A stretch of DNA of 64,000 bases, from positions 62,001-126,000 of the forward strand of contig NZ_VKCZ01000018.1 of the NCBI RefSeq assembly GCF_009299835.1, in the 5' to 3' direction. The position numbers and the translations under genes were made by a program. Below, piece after piece: positions 16,262 to 24,331 of this stretch; position 1 is the stretch's first letter; each line of letters begins with the position of its first letter. The notes under the pieces are model-generated. The model was not told the origin of the DNA. It worked only from the letters and a program-made list of their open reading frames with translations, and made no database searches. The DNA comes from Microlunatus speluncae (GTDB lineage: Bacteria; Actinomycetota; Actinomycetes; Propionibacteriales; Propionibacteriaceae).

Positions 16262-17026
16262 ATGTCCGGTGCTCCGGCGGCCGACCACGTGCTGGCCGTA
16301 CTCACCTTGCTCGCCCGGCAATCGGAGCCGGTCACCGCGGGCACGGTCGCGGCCCGGCTGGGGCTGCCGCGGTCCACCACCTATCGGCTGCTGAGCATCC
16401 TTCGTGATCATGGCTTCGTCAGCCACCTGGCCGACCGGCAGCGGTACGCGCTCGGCGTCGCCGCGTACGAACTCGGTACGGCCTACCAACGCCAGGGCCT
16501 GCTACAACGAATCGCCGGACCACCGCTGCGCCGGCTGGCCGCCGAGCTCAGCCAGCACGCGAGACTTGCAGTGCTGCACGGCACCGACGTCTTCTTCGTG
16601 ATCGAGGAGCGGGCGCCGGGCCTGCCTCAGCTCGTGACCGACGTCGGGGTCCGGCTGCCGGCATCGGTGACGGCGAGCGGCCTGGCGATCCTGGCCGAGC
16701 TGCCGGCCAAGCAGATCACCGCGCTGTTCCCGGGACCGGCGGCGCTGGTGCAGCGTGATCACCGCGGCCCGGCCACGCCGACCGAGCTGCGCCGGCTGCT
16801 CACCGACGCCCGGACCCGCGGCTATGCGGTGGAGGAGGGGATGGTGACGCCGGGCCTGAGCACGATCGCCCGCCCGGTCCTGGACACCCAGGGCCACCCG
16901 GTCGCCAGCGTCGCGGTCACCTACTCGATCGAGATCGATCATGAAGTCCGGGAGCGGGTGGTCGAGGCGGTCGTCCGGGTCGCCGGTCAGTTGTCCGATC
17001 GACTCGGCGGCCGCACCCCGGCCTGA
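16262..17026 (+). CDS. IclR-family transcriptional regulator of the hut operon
   Basis: The N-terminal winged helix-turn-helix (about residues 6-60, with VTAGTVAARLGLPRSTTYRLLSIL) is followed by the IclR effector domain: LAVLHGTDVFFVIEE, ASVTASGLAILAEL, RGYAVEEGMVTPGLSTIARPVLD. The protein is 254 residues, a typical length. It is divergent from hutH across a short gap with a palindrome. Many actinobacterial hut operons are controlled by IclR- or GntR-type regulators, so local control by this protein is the simplest reading. Whether it represses or activates cannot be told. Confidence 0.92.
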   Translation: MSGAPAADHVLAVLTLLARQSEPVTAGTVAARLGLPRSTTYRLLSILRDHGFVSHLADRQRYALGVAAYELGTAYQRQGLLQRIAGPPLRRLAAELSQHARLAVLHGTDVFFVIEERAPGLPQLVTDVGVRLPASVTASGLAILAELPAKQITALFPGPAALVQRDHRGPATPTELRRLLTDARTRGYAVEEGMVTPGLSTIARPVLDTQGHPVASVAVTYSIEIDHEVRERVVEAVVRVAGQLSDRLGGRTPA

Positions 17027-17077
17027 TGTCGGATTCGTTCAAGTGATCACGGCCCGGGCTCGATTAGGGTCGTCGTC

Positions 17078-17482
17078 ATGCAGGTACGAGGAATCTTCAC
17101 CGTCTCCGACTGGACCGAGTCCGACCACGTCCCGCCGATCAAGACGGCGGCGTCGGTCGGCCACGCCACCATGATCAAGACCTTCACCGGCGACATCGAG
17201 GGCCGGGCCAGCACCCAGTTCACCGGCGCCCTGAACACCGAGACCGGAGCCGGCAGCTATGTCGCCCTGGAGTCCTTCGAGGGCAGCATCGGCGGCCGCT
17301 CCGGCGCGATCAACCTGATCCATCTGGCCTCCACGCACGGCCAGGACCGCTACGACGAGAAGCTGCTGGTCGTGCCGGACAGCGGCACCGAGGCTCTGGC
17401 GGGATTGACCGGCACCGGCTCGATCGTCGTCGACCCGGACGGCACCCACCACCTGATCCTCGACCTCGACGCCCCGAGCTGA
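17078..17482 (+). CDS. DUF3224 domain protein
   Basis: The 134-residue single-domain protein matches the DUF3224 beta-barrel family (allene oxide cyclase-like fold): KTFTGDIEGRASTQFTGALNTETGAGSYVALESFEGSIGGRSGAINLIH, then TGTGSIVVDPDGTHHLILDLD. No signal peptide or catalytic residues are evident. Members are common in actinobacteria and have no assigned function. It is monocistronic, 51 bases after the IclR gene and followed by a convergent tRNA. Confidence 0.85.
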   Translation: MQVRGIFTVSDWTESDHVPPIKTAASVGHATMIKTFTGDIEGRASTQFTGALNTETGAGSYVALESFEGSIGGRSGAINLIHLASTHGQDRYDEKLLVVPDSGTEALAGLTGTGSIVVDPDGTHHLILDLDAPS

Positions 17483-17501
17483 CTCGACCCTGCGGATCTG
17501 A

Positions 17502-17577
17502 TGGTCGGGGCGGCGGGACTCGAACCCGCGATCCCCTGCTCCCAAAGCAGGTGCCCTAGCCACTGGGCCACGCCCCG
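17502..17577 (-). tRNA. tRNA-Pro (anticodon UGG)
   Basis: On the minus strand the acceptor CGGGGCG (17577-17571) pairs with CGCCCCG (17512-17506), followed by discriminator A and an encoded CCA (17504-17502). The anticodon arm CCTGC-TTTGGGA-GCAGG gives anticodon TGG, and the T-loop GGTTCGAATCCC region is canonical. The gene directly borders the AbiE pair; tRNA genes are common integration points, although I find no duplicated tRNA 3' end on the far side of the AbiE genes. Confidence 0.95.
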
Positions 17578-17697
17578 TCCTCCGGCACCAACTCCCGGAG
17601 CGGATCGGCTGATTCTAGTGGCGGCGCCGCTCGCGGACCAACTGCGATCGGCGGGCTGTCAGTCCGCAGCATGGGTAGCAACGTGAGCCGGGGACAA

Positions 17698-17726
17698 TGT
17701 CACGTTCCCGGTACACTTCAGTGACA
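17698..17726 (+). promoter_or_regulatory. Promoter/operator of the AbiE pair
   Basis: An inverted repeat TGTCAC (17698-17703) ... GTGACA (17721-17726) ends on the first base of the ATG at 17726. Between the arms, TACACT (17712-17717) is a good -10, which would start transcription at about the A of the ATG (leaderless). AbiEi antitoxins are known to repress their own promoter by binding inverted repeats, so this is a likely autoregulatory site. Confidence 0.6.
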
Positions 17727-18319
17727 TGAGGTCGATCTCGCCTGCTGCAGCCATCCGGGCAACGCCCGTGGCGGCGTTCGTGCGGGTAGCCAGCCTCCCA
17801 GGGACCCCTGACGCCGCCCGGAAGGCGGCCTCCAGAGCGGCGCATGATGGCGAGCTCATCCACATTCGGAAGGGCCTGTACTACCGCGGCCGCCGGACAC
17901 GGTATGGGATGACTCGGCCGCGGATCACTCAGGTCGTCCGTGAAGTGCTCGGCACCCGTGGGGTAGGCCCGGCCGGGTACTCCGCCGCCCGCGCTTGGGG
18001 CGTGACGACCCAACTTCCGTCGGCGTTCGAAGTGTCTACCCTGCGGCAGGTAGACAACCTGATCGGCGTGAAGCAGGTTCTGCGACGAAATCTGTCCAGG
18101 GTCGATCTGAACGAGAAGGAGATAGCGCTGTTGGAACTACTCCGTGCTCCCGAGGTCTACATCGAGGCAGGGTGGGACGCATTCGTCGGCAAGGTTCGGG
18201 AGGCTGTGCTTGCAGGTGAGGTTCGCGAAGACGCGTTGCGGGCGGCAGTCCATGGTGAGCGGCACGTTACGGTGAGATCCAACTTCGTCCGGTTGGCCGA
18301 TGATCTTGCGGCCGCATGA
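17726..18319 (+). CDS. AbiEi-like antitoxin of a type IV toxin-antitoxin system
   Basis: AbiEi antitoxins have an N-terminal winged helix that represses the operon and a C-terminal domain that counters the toxin without binding it. Here the start RSISPAAAIRATPVAAFVRVASL...KAASRAAHDGELIHIRKGLYYRG matches the winged-helix 'KGLY' form. GVGPAGYSAARAWGVTTQLP follows, as in DUF6088/AbiEi proteins. The 197-residue gene overlaps the toxin gene by four bases (ATGA). Base use is less GC-rich than in neighbours and no TGATCA occurs, suggesting transfer. Confidence 0.85.
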   Translation: MRSISPAAAIRATPVAAFVRVASLPGTPDAARKAASRAAHDGELIHIRKGLYYRGRRTRYGMTRPRITQVVREVLGTRGVGPAGYSAARAWGVTTQLPSAFEVSTLRQVDNLIGVKQVLRRNLSRVDLNEKEIALLELLRAPEVYIEAGWDAFVGKVREAVLAGEVREDALRAAVHGERHVTVRSNFVRLADDLAAA

Positions 18320-19299
18320 CCGTCCGCCTGCGTGACGACCCCGACGCGCTGAATGTGCTGGTCGCGAGGGCTGCGGATTACTACGGCATCAGTGCTGCAT
18401 ACATCGAGAAGGATTTTTGGGTCACGGAGGTTTTGAGAGTGGCCTCGCGTACGCGCCCAGTTCGCTTGCCCGACGGACATTCCGCCGACACGACCTTCAT
18501 CTTCAAAGGTGGCACGAGTCTGAGCCGCGTCTTCGGACTCACTCAAAGATTCTCCGAGGACATCGATCTGATCGCAGTCTTCAACGATGAGGCGGCGCCT
18601 GGTGCTCGCCACAAGATCCTGAAACTGGTGGATGCCGAGGTGTCCGCGCATGTTGGCACGGCTGGCGACGTCGTGCCGGGTAGTTCAACGACAGGGATCA
18701 AGCGATACACGAACTATCGCTATCCGGTGGAGACGGCCGGCAGCGGACTGAAGGAGGGGGTGCTCCTCGAGCTGGGTAGCCGCGGCGGAACCTTTCCCGT
18801 CGTAGTGCACTCCTACCGGTCGATGCTTACCGATTTCGTGCTCGCTGAAATACCTGAGGACGAACACGTGTGGGAAGAATTCGCCCCCTTTGATGTCACG
18901 ACCCTGTCTCCGGAGCGAACCCTTCTCGAAAAGATCGCGGCTGTCCATGATGCCGCAGCGAGATCGGATACCGGTGCGCTGGCTAAATTCGGGCGTCACT
19001 TCTACGACATCCACTGCCTGCTGGCAAACGTCGGCGTCAGGCAGGCTCTCGTTGCGCTCGGCGACGCTGGGCTTTCTGCCCTTGTTGAGGACATCAACTC
19101 CCACAGTGCTCAAGCCGGATTTCCCTGGACACCGCGCCCGGACGGTGGATATGCCGAAAGTCCGGCGTTCGATCGAGATCATGAATCGCGAGCTGCGATC
19201 GCTGTTGGGGTGCAGGCAGCTCAGGAACTGGTCTACGGCGTGCGGCCGACGCTCGAAGACATCACCGAGATTGTCGCCGAACATCGCGACCTGCTGTGA
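18316..19299 (+). CDS. AbiEii-like nucleotidyltransferase toxin
   Basis: This is the toxin of the pair, a DNA polymerase beta-like nucleotidyltransferase. Motifs are in order: EKDFW (31-35), the catalytic-loop KGGTSLSR (64-71), metal-binding SEDIDL (80-85), and the later LSPERTLLEKI and FGRHFYDIHCLL elements. Relatives transfer nucleotides to tRNA 3' ends or other RNAs and cause abortive infection. At 327 residues it is complete. It lies beside a tRNA gene, with AT-richer codon use. The system probably acts in phage defence or element stabilisation. Confidence 0.9.
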   Translation: MTVRLRDDPDALNVLVARAADYYGISAAYIEKDFWVTEVLRVASRTRPVRLPDGHSADTTFIFKGGTSLSRVFGLTQRFSEDIDLIAVFNDEAAPGARHKILKLVDAEVSAHVGTAGDVVPGSSTTGIKRYTNYRYPVETAGSGLKEGVLLELGSRGGTFPVVVHSYRSMLTDFVLAEIPEDEHVWEEFAPFDVTTLSPERTLLEKIAAVHDAAARSDTGALAKFGRHFYDIHCLLANVGVRQALVALGDAGLSALVEDINSHSAQAGFPWTPRPDGGYAESPAFDRDHESRAAIAVGVQAAQELVYGVRPTLEDITEIVAEHRDLL

Positions 19300-19360
19300 A
19301 CGGAATACGCGGGGAGTTGTGGTGGCGCCTGGTCAGCGTCGCCGAAGGGGACGGCAAAGA

Positions 19361-19729
19361 TCACGGGTGGTGGCAGACCGCCTCGACGTTGTTGCCGTCC
19401 GGGTCGCGGACGAAGACCGCGAAGTAGTTGTCGTGATACTCCGGCCAGACCCGAGGTGCGTGCAGGATCTCCATTCCCTCGGCCTCGGCGGCGGCGCCGA
19501 AGGCGAGCACGGCGTCGCGATCCGGGGCGACGAAGGCCAGATGGATGGGCCGGTTCGGGATCTGGTCCTCCCGGCGACCGATCCAGAAGTCGGGATGATC
19601 GCCGCTGCCGTACCCGATCGCCTCGCCGAAATCCATCACCCGGCGCTGGCCGAGGGGCGCGAGCACCCGGTCGTAGAAGCCGGCGCTGGCGGCGAGATTT
19701 TCGGCCTGGATTCCGATGTGGTCGATCAT
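19361..19729 (-). CDS. VOC-family (glyoxalase/bleomycin resistance-like) protein
   Basis: The 122-residue protein is a single VOC module pair: MIDHIGIQAENLAASAGFYDRVLAPLG at the start and FAVFVRDPDGNNVEAVCHHP at the end. His 4, a central His (RPIHLAFVAP) and Glu near the C-terminus (NVEAV) are the usual metal ligands. Substrate unknown; many actinobacterial relatives are annotated as lactoylglutathione lyase-like without evidence. It stands alone, convergent with the AbiE pair. Confidence 0.88.
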   Translation of the reverse strand: MIDHIGIQAENLAASAGFYDRVLAPLGQRRVMDFGEAIGYGSGDHPDFWIGRREDQIPNRPIHLAFVAPDRDAVLAFGAAAEAEGMEILHAPRVWPEYHDNYFAVFVRDPDGNNVEAVCHHP

Positions 19730-19943
19730 GATCCGATCATGGCAGGTCCCCGACCGGCCGACGCCGAAATCGCCCCGGCCACGACGGTGGGGCCAGGGCG
19801 ATTCCCGGGGTAGAGCAGATCCCGCCGAGAGGATCAGGGGGGTTCGGTCGGGATCGGTACTGCGTTGTCACCAGTGTGAGCGATCTCCGGACGGCGCGCA
19901 GGCATCGGTGATCACAACTTGAGCACGGCCGCGGTGCCCGGGA

Positions 19944-21014
19944 TCAGCCGCCGGCGCGCTGCTGGGCGGCGTATTCCTCGGCGTCGGTGTCCACGCCGTT
20001 CGGATCCCAGCGGACCAGCAGCAGGGCCAGCAGGCCGAGCAGCGGGAAGATCGCGATGATCCAGAAGACGCCGGTGTTCAGCGCGCCGGCGAGGATCGGG
20101 AAGAAGAACAGCGAGACGATCGAGAACACCCGCTTCACCGCCTCGTTGAAGCCGACGCCGGTGCCGCGCAGGCTGGACGGATAACTCAGCGTCGCGTACG
20201 CCATCAGTTGCGCGCCGGGCCCGCCGGCCTGAGCGAAGATGAACACCGCCAGCATCAGCACTGCGATCGCGATCAAGGGGCCGGTCGGGATGCCGACCCA
20301 TGCCAAGATCAACAACGCGGCGCCCTGCAGTCCGAAGCCGGCCAGCGCGAGCCGCCGCGATCCGGCCCGGCTGACCAGTGCGACCCCGACCAGCCCGCCG
20401 CCGACCCCGAACACCAGATTGATCACCAGCGAGCCGCCGATCGTGATCAACGGACCCTGCTGGAACAGGGTGGAGATGATCAACGGCGTACCGTACGCGA
20501 CCGCGTTGTAGCCGCAACACGACCAGCGCCGGCACGGCACCGAAGCCGACCACGATCCGCCACAGCAACGGCTGCCCGGATTCGGGCAAGGACAGGAAGG
20601 CGACCAGAACGACGACATAGCCGAAACCGGTCGCCGCATACCAGGCCGGGACCAGGCGTTCACCCGTTGCGACCGGTTTCCCTTACCGCGCAGGGAGGAG
20701 AACTCGGCCAGGAAGGCCATCGCCACCGGCAGGTCGAGCCCGACCCCGATGCCCATCACGAACCGGAAGAAGATCAACCACCACTCGTCCGGGGCCAGGG
20801 CGCAACCGATCGCGGCGACGACGAAGAAGATCATGTCGGCCATGAACAGCCGATAGCGGCCGAACCGGTCGACCAGGATGCCGCCGGCCGAGGCGCCGAC
20901 CACCGAGCCGACCATGATCGCCGCGTTGACCACGCCTGTCATCAGCGGATCCAGGCCGAACTGCTGCCGGATCTGGGTGATGCCGAAGGCGATCGAGGAG
21001 AAATCCTCGCCCAC
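19944..21014 (-). pseudogene. Decayed MFS transporter (sugar/metabolite porter family)
   Basis: The frame contains recognisable MFS parts: GGILVDRFGRYRLFMADMIFF (the loop 2-3 signature), FRFVMGIGVGLDLPVAMAFLAEFSSLRGKGNRSQRVNAW, and the C-terminal helices from YNAVAYGTPLIISTLFQQGPL to RWDPNGVDTDAEEYA. Three defects are visible. (1) It begins inside the segment that should follow helix 1. (2) At about 20645 the coding sense moves to another frame (WYAATGFGYVVVLVAFLSLPE). (3) At about 20515 it returns to the first frame with the central loop and neighbouring helices, probably 70-90 residues, missing. Multiple lesions argue for a real pseudogene and not a sequencing error. Confidence 0.82.
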
Positions 21015-21058
21015 GCCGCGTCCGGCCGGACCCGCTCCCGGCCGGACGCATCGTGAGA

Positions 21059-22027
21059 TCAGGCGAACTGCGAGATGATCTCGTCGGCGAACCGCTGCAG
21101 CGGCTCGTGATCATAGGCGAGCGACGGGATGTAACAGATCACGTAGTCGGCGCCGGCCTCGACCAGCTGCTCCACCTCGGCCCTGATCTCCGACACCGTC
21201 TTGATCGGATCGCCGAACCGCTCGATGGCGACGTCCGGCAGACCACGGAACGCCCGCTCGCGCGCCTTCTCCTTGTCCTCCCCGTCGGCGATCGGAAAAA
21301 CGTTCAGGCTGGTCGACTTGATGATCTCGGAGTAGTCCCGGCCGACCTTGTCGCAGTGGCCCTTGAGGATCGCGGCCTTCTGCTTCAGCGTCTCCGGATC
21401 GCCGCCGCCGATGTTGGCCGCGTTGGCGTACTGGGCGACCAGCTTGAGTGTCACCTTCTCGCCGCCACCGCCGATCCACAGCGACGGGTGCGGCTTCCGG
21501 ACACCCTTCGGCTCGTTGTACGGCCCGTCGATCGAGTAGTACTTGCCCTCGAAGACCGGGTTGTCCTCGGTCCACATCTTGTGCACGATCTGGACCGCCT
21601 CGCGGAAGGCGCCCATCCGGTCCTTCAGCTCCGGCCACTCGTGGCCGTACGCCTTCCATTCGTGCTCGTACCAGCCGGCGCCGATGCCCGCGTAGAGCCG
21701 GCCGTGGCTGGCTACGTCGACGGTCGAGGCGATCTTGGCGTAGAGCGACGGATGCCGGTAGCCGTTGCAGCCGACCATTTGGCCGACGTTGATCCGGCTG
21801 GTGTCCCGGACCAGGGTCGAGGTGGCCGTCCAGCACTCGAATGTCGTGTTCCTGGTCGGTTCCGGGACGGTGTGGAAGTGGTCATAGACCCAGATCGAGT
21901 CCCAGGGCCCGGCGTCGGCGGCCTTCGCCACCGCGGTCATGGCCTCGTACTGCTCGATCGGATCGGCGATGTCGGCGAGATCCATTCGCCAGCCCTGCGG
22001 AACGAAGACCCCAAAACGAGTCGTCAC
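21059..22027 (-). CDS. LLM-class F420-dependent oxidoreductase
   Basis: The 322-residue TIM-barrel flavin/F420-dependent enzyme belongs to the luciferase-like group. Motifs: FGVFVPQGW at strand 1, WDSIWVYDHFHTVP, INVGQMVGCNGYRHPSLYAKIASTVDVASHGRLYAGIGAGWYEHEWKAYG and LWIGGGGEKVTLKLVAQYANAANIGG. The GTG at 22027 is chosen because GGAGAGG lies 8 bases ahead; the open frame continues to 22045 at a TTG. Substrate unknown. The gene is divergent from tig. Confidence 0.88.
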   Translation of the reverse strand: MTTRFGVFVPQGWRMDLADIADPIEQYEAMTAVAKAADAGPWDSIWVYDHFHTVPEPTRNTTFECWTATSTLVRDTSRINVGQMVGCNGYRHPSLYAKIASTVDVASHGRLYAGIGAGWYEHEWKAYGHEWPELKDRMGAFREAVQIVHKMWTEDNPVFEGKYYSIDGPYNEPKGVRKPHPSLWIGGGGEKVTLKLVAQYANAANIGGGDPETLKQKAAILKGHCDKVGRDYSEIIKSTSLNVFPIADGEDKEKARERAFRGLPDVAIERFGDPIKTVSEIRAEVEQLVEAGADYVICYIPSLAYDHEPLQRFADEIISQFA

Positions 22028-22201
22028 AGACGTGTCCTCTCCCAAAGCGCGAGTTGTTGAAACGTGACATTACTCCGCGCCGAGCGGCCGGGATTTGGTG
22101 CCCTTCGGGGCCGACGCCTACGATGGTTCGGTCTCACGCGAGGCTGCTTTCAGCCTGCGCAGAGCCGACCTTTCGCCCGCCCTTCCATCAGGAGTTTGTA
22201 C

Positions 22202-23608
22202 GTGCCGAGCACCGTCGAGCAGCTGAGCCCGTCCCGGGTCAAGATCACCGTCGAGGTCCCGTTCGACGAACTCAAGCCGAGCATGGACAAGACGTATCAG
22301 TCGATCGCCCAGTCGATCAACATCCCCGGCTTCCGCAAGGGCAAGGTTCCGCCGATGGTGATCGACCAGCGGTTCGGCCGGGGCACGGTGCTGCAGGAGG
22401 CGATCAACGACGCGCTGCCGCGGTTCTACGGCCAGGCGATCAACGACAACAAGCTGGCCCCGCTGGCCCAGCCCGACATCGAGGTGACCAAGCTCGAGGA
22501 CAACGAGCTGATCGAGTTCACCGCCGAGGTCGACGTGCGGCCCGACTTCGAGCTGCCCGAGCTGGATTCGCTGGCCGTCACCGTCGAGCCGGTCGAGGTC
22601 GACGAGGAGCGGGTCACCGAGCAACTGACCGCGCTGCGGGCACGGTTCGGCTCCCGGGAGACGGTCGAGCGGGCCGCCGCCGAGGGCGACGTGGTCACGA
22701 TCGACCTCGAGGCGAGCATCGACGGCGAGACGCTGGACGACGCCACGGCCGAGGGGATGGAGTACGAGATCGGCTCCGGCACCATGCTGGAAGGCCTGGA
22801 CGACGCCGTTACCGGGCTGTCCGCCACCGAATCCACGACCTTCACCTCGAAGCTGATCGGCGGCGCCCACAAGGACGAGGACGCCGACATCAAGGTCACG
22901 GTGACCGCGGTGGCCGAGCAGAACCTGCCCGAGTTGGACGACGAGTTCGCCCAGCTGGCCTCCGAGTTCGACACCATCGACGAGCTGACCGCCGACATCC
23001 GCACCCGGCTCGGCAACATGGGCCGGCTGGAGCAGGCGAGCGATGCCCGGGACAAGGTGCTGGAGGAGCTGATCGGCAAGATCGACTTCGACCTGCCGGA
23101 GAACGTGCTGGCCGCCGACGTCGAGGCGCGCAAGGGCCAGATCACGCAGCAGCTCGGCCAGGCCGGGATGACGCTCGAGCAGTACCTCGCCGAGACCGAG
23201 GAGAGCGAGACCGAAGAGGCGTTCTGGGCCGATGTCGAGAAGCGGGCCGCGGACGCGATGAAGGCGCAGATCGTGCTGGACAAGTTGGGCGAGGAGCGCG
23301 ACCTCCAGGTCGATCAGAACGACCTGACCCAGCACATCATCCAGCTGGCGCAGCGGCAGGGCCAGAATCCGCAGGAGATCGCGGATCACATGCAGGAGCA
23401 CCCGCAGCACATCACCGAATACATGACCGAGATCCGGCGCGGCAAGGCGCTGGCCCTGGTGGTGGAGGCGGCGACGATCACCGACACCGCCGGCGCGGCC
23501 GTTGATCTTGACCGGCTGCAGCCCGACGGCACCCTGGCCGACCCGGCCGAAGAGACCGACGAGGCTGAGGTCGAGACCGAGGAGCCGGTCGGCGCCAAGG
23601 CCGAATGA
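22202..23608 (+). CDS. tig: Trigger factor
   Basis: Trigger factor is the ribosome-associated chaperone and prolyl isomerase. The N-terminal ribosome-binding domain has the signature GFRKGKVPP (residues 43-51). The FKBP-like domain follows (EGDVVTIDLEASIDGE...GMLEGLDDAVTGL), then the helical C-terminal arms and an acidic tail. GTG 22202 is preceded by AGGAG at good spacing. It lies upstream of clpP1-clpP2-clpX as in most actinobacteria, here separated by a glutathione peroxidase on the other strand. No TGATCA occurs within this gene. Confidence 0.97.
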   Translation: MPSTVEQLSPSRVKITVEVPFDELKPSMDKTYQSIAQSINIPGFRKGKVPPMVIDQRFGRGTVLQEAINDALPRFYGQAINDNKLAPLAQPDIEVTKLEDNELIEFTAEVDVRPDFELPELDSLAVTVEPVEVDEERVTEQLTALRARFGSRETVERAAAEGDVVTIDLEASIDGETLDDATAEGMEYEIGSGTMLEGLDDAVTGLSATESTTFTSKLIGGAHKDEDADIKVTVTAVAEQNLPELDDEFAQLASEFDTIDELTADIRTRLGNMGRLEQASDARDKVLEELIGKIDFDLPENVLAADVEARKGQITQQLGQAGMTLEQYLAETEESETEEAFWADVEKRAADAMKAQIVLDKLGEERDLQVDQNDLTQHIIQLAQRQGQNPQEIADHMQEHPQHITEYMTEIRRGKALALVVEAATITDTAGAAVDLDRLQPDGTLADPAEETDEAEVETEEPVGAKAE

Positions 23609-23616
23609 CCTGATCG

Positions 23617-23702
23617 TTCCCTGAGCCTGTCGAAGCATGTCCTGAGCCTGTCGAAGGGGGCAAGTCACATGATCATGTGGCTCGGCACTTCGACAGGCTC
23701 AG
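23617..23702. repeat. REP-like palindrome (two direct plus one inverted CCTGAGCCTGTCGAAG block)
   Basis: CCTGAGCCTGTCGAAG occurs at about 23619 and again at 23641, and its inverse CTTCGACAGGCTCAG at 23688-23702. The arms form a strong stem between the convergent tig and gpx genes and can serve as a bidirectional terminator. The loop contains a perfect 14-bp palindrome, CACATGATCATGTG (23666-23679). A second copy of the element occurs at 49751-49820. This sequence family is widespread as an intergenic repeat in high-GC actinobacteria. Confidence 0.85.
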
Positions 23703-23719
23703 TGCACGTTATGAGTTGA

Positions 23720-24214
23720 TCATGCTTCGGCGAGGGCCCGCTCGATGTCGTCGCCGAGTTGATCAGGGGCGGTCTGCGGCGCGAACCTCTTGATCACGTT
23801 GCCGTCCCGCCCGATCAGGAACTTGGTGAAGTTCCACTTGATCGCGTCACCGAGCACGCCGCCCTTCTCGGTCCGCAGCCAGCTCCAGAGCGGGTGCGCG
23901 CCGGCGCCGTTCACGTCGATCTTGGCGAACATCGGGAACGTCACACCGAAGTTGAGCTCGCAGAATTCGGCGATCTCGGCCTCGGCCCCGGGCTCCTGGT
24001 GCCCGAACTGATCACAGGGGAAGCCGAGGATGACGAAGCCCCGGTCGGCGTAGTTGTCGTACAACTTCTGCAGGCCTTCGTACTGCGGGGTGAGCCCGCA
24101 CTTCGACGCGGTGTTCACCACCAGGGTCACCCGGCCGGAGTAGTCGGCCAGCGAAATGTCGCCGCCGGTGATCGAGGTCGCGCTGAAGTCGGAGAGTGTG
24201 GTCACGCCGTCCAA
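23720..24214 (-). CDS. Glutathione peroxidase-like thiol peroxidase
   Basis: The 164-residue protein is a cysteine-type GPx, reducing peroxides with thioredoxin or mycothiol as likely donor. The peroxidatic Cys 39 is in NTASKCGLTPQY, with Gln 69 (FPCDQFG), Trp 127 and Asn 128 (KWNFTKFLIG) completing the catalytic tetrad. A Cys at 84 (EFCELNFG) may be the resolving residue. The gene lies on the opposite strand between tig and clpP1. Confidence 0.93.
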   Translation of the reverse strand: MDGVTTLSDFSATSITGGDISLADYSGRVTLVVNTASKCGLTPQYEGLQKLYDNYADRGFVILGFPCDQFGHQEPGAEAEIAEFCELNFGVTFPMFAKIDVNGAGAHPLWSWLRTEKGGVLGDAIKWNFTKFLIGRDGNVIKRFAPQTAPDQLGDDIERALAEA

Positions 24215-24331
24215 TCTAATCGGAGGCCGTGTGGCCGCCGTCCGGGAGTCAGCGGCCCGTGTCGTGCGCCGTCAGCGAACAGGGGCGGGATGCCCTCTGC
24301 CGCGAGGTTCCCACCGGGTAGGTTCGTGCCC

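Noticed and set aside
17502..17577. Integration attachment site formed by a duplicated tRNA-Pro end
   Set aside because: I could not find a second copy of the tRNA 3' part near 19.3-19.7 kb, so no att pair can be claimed.
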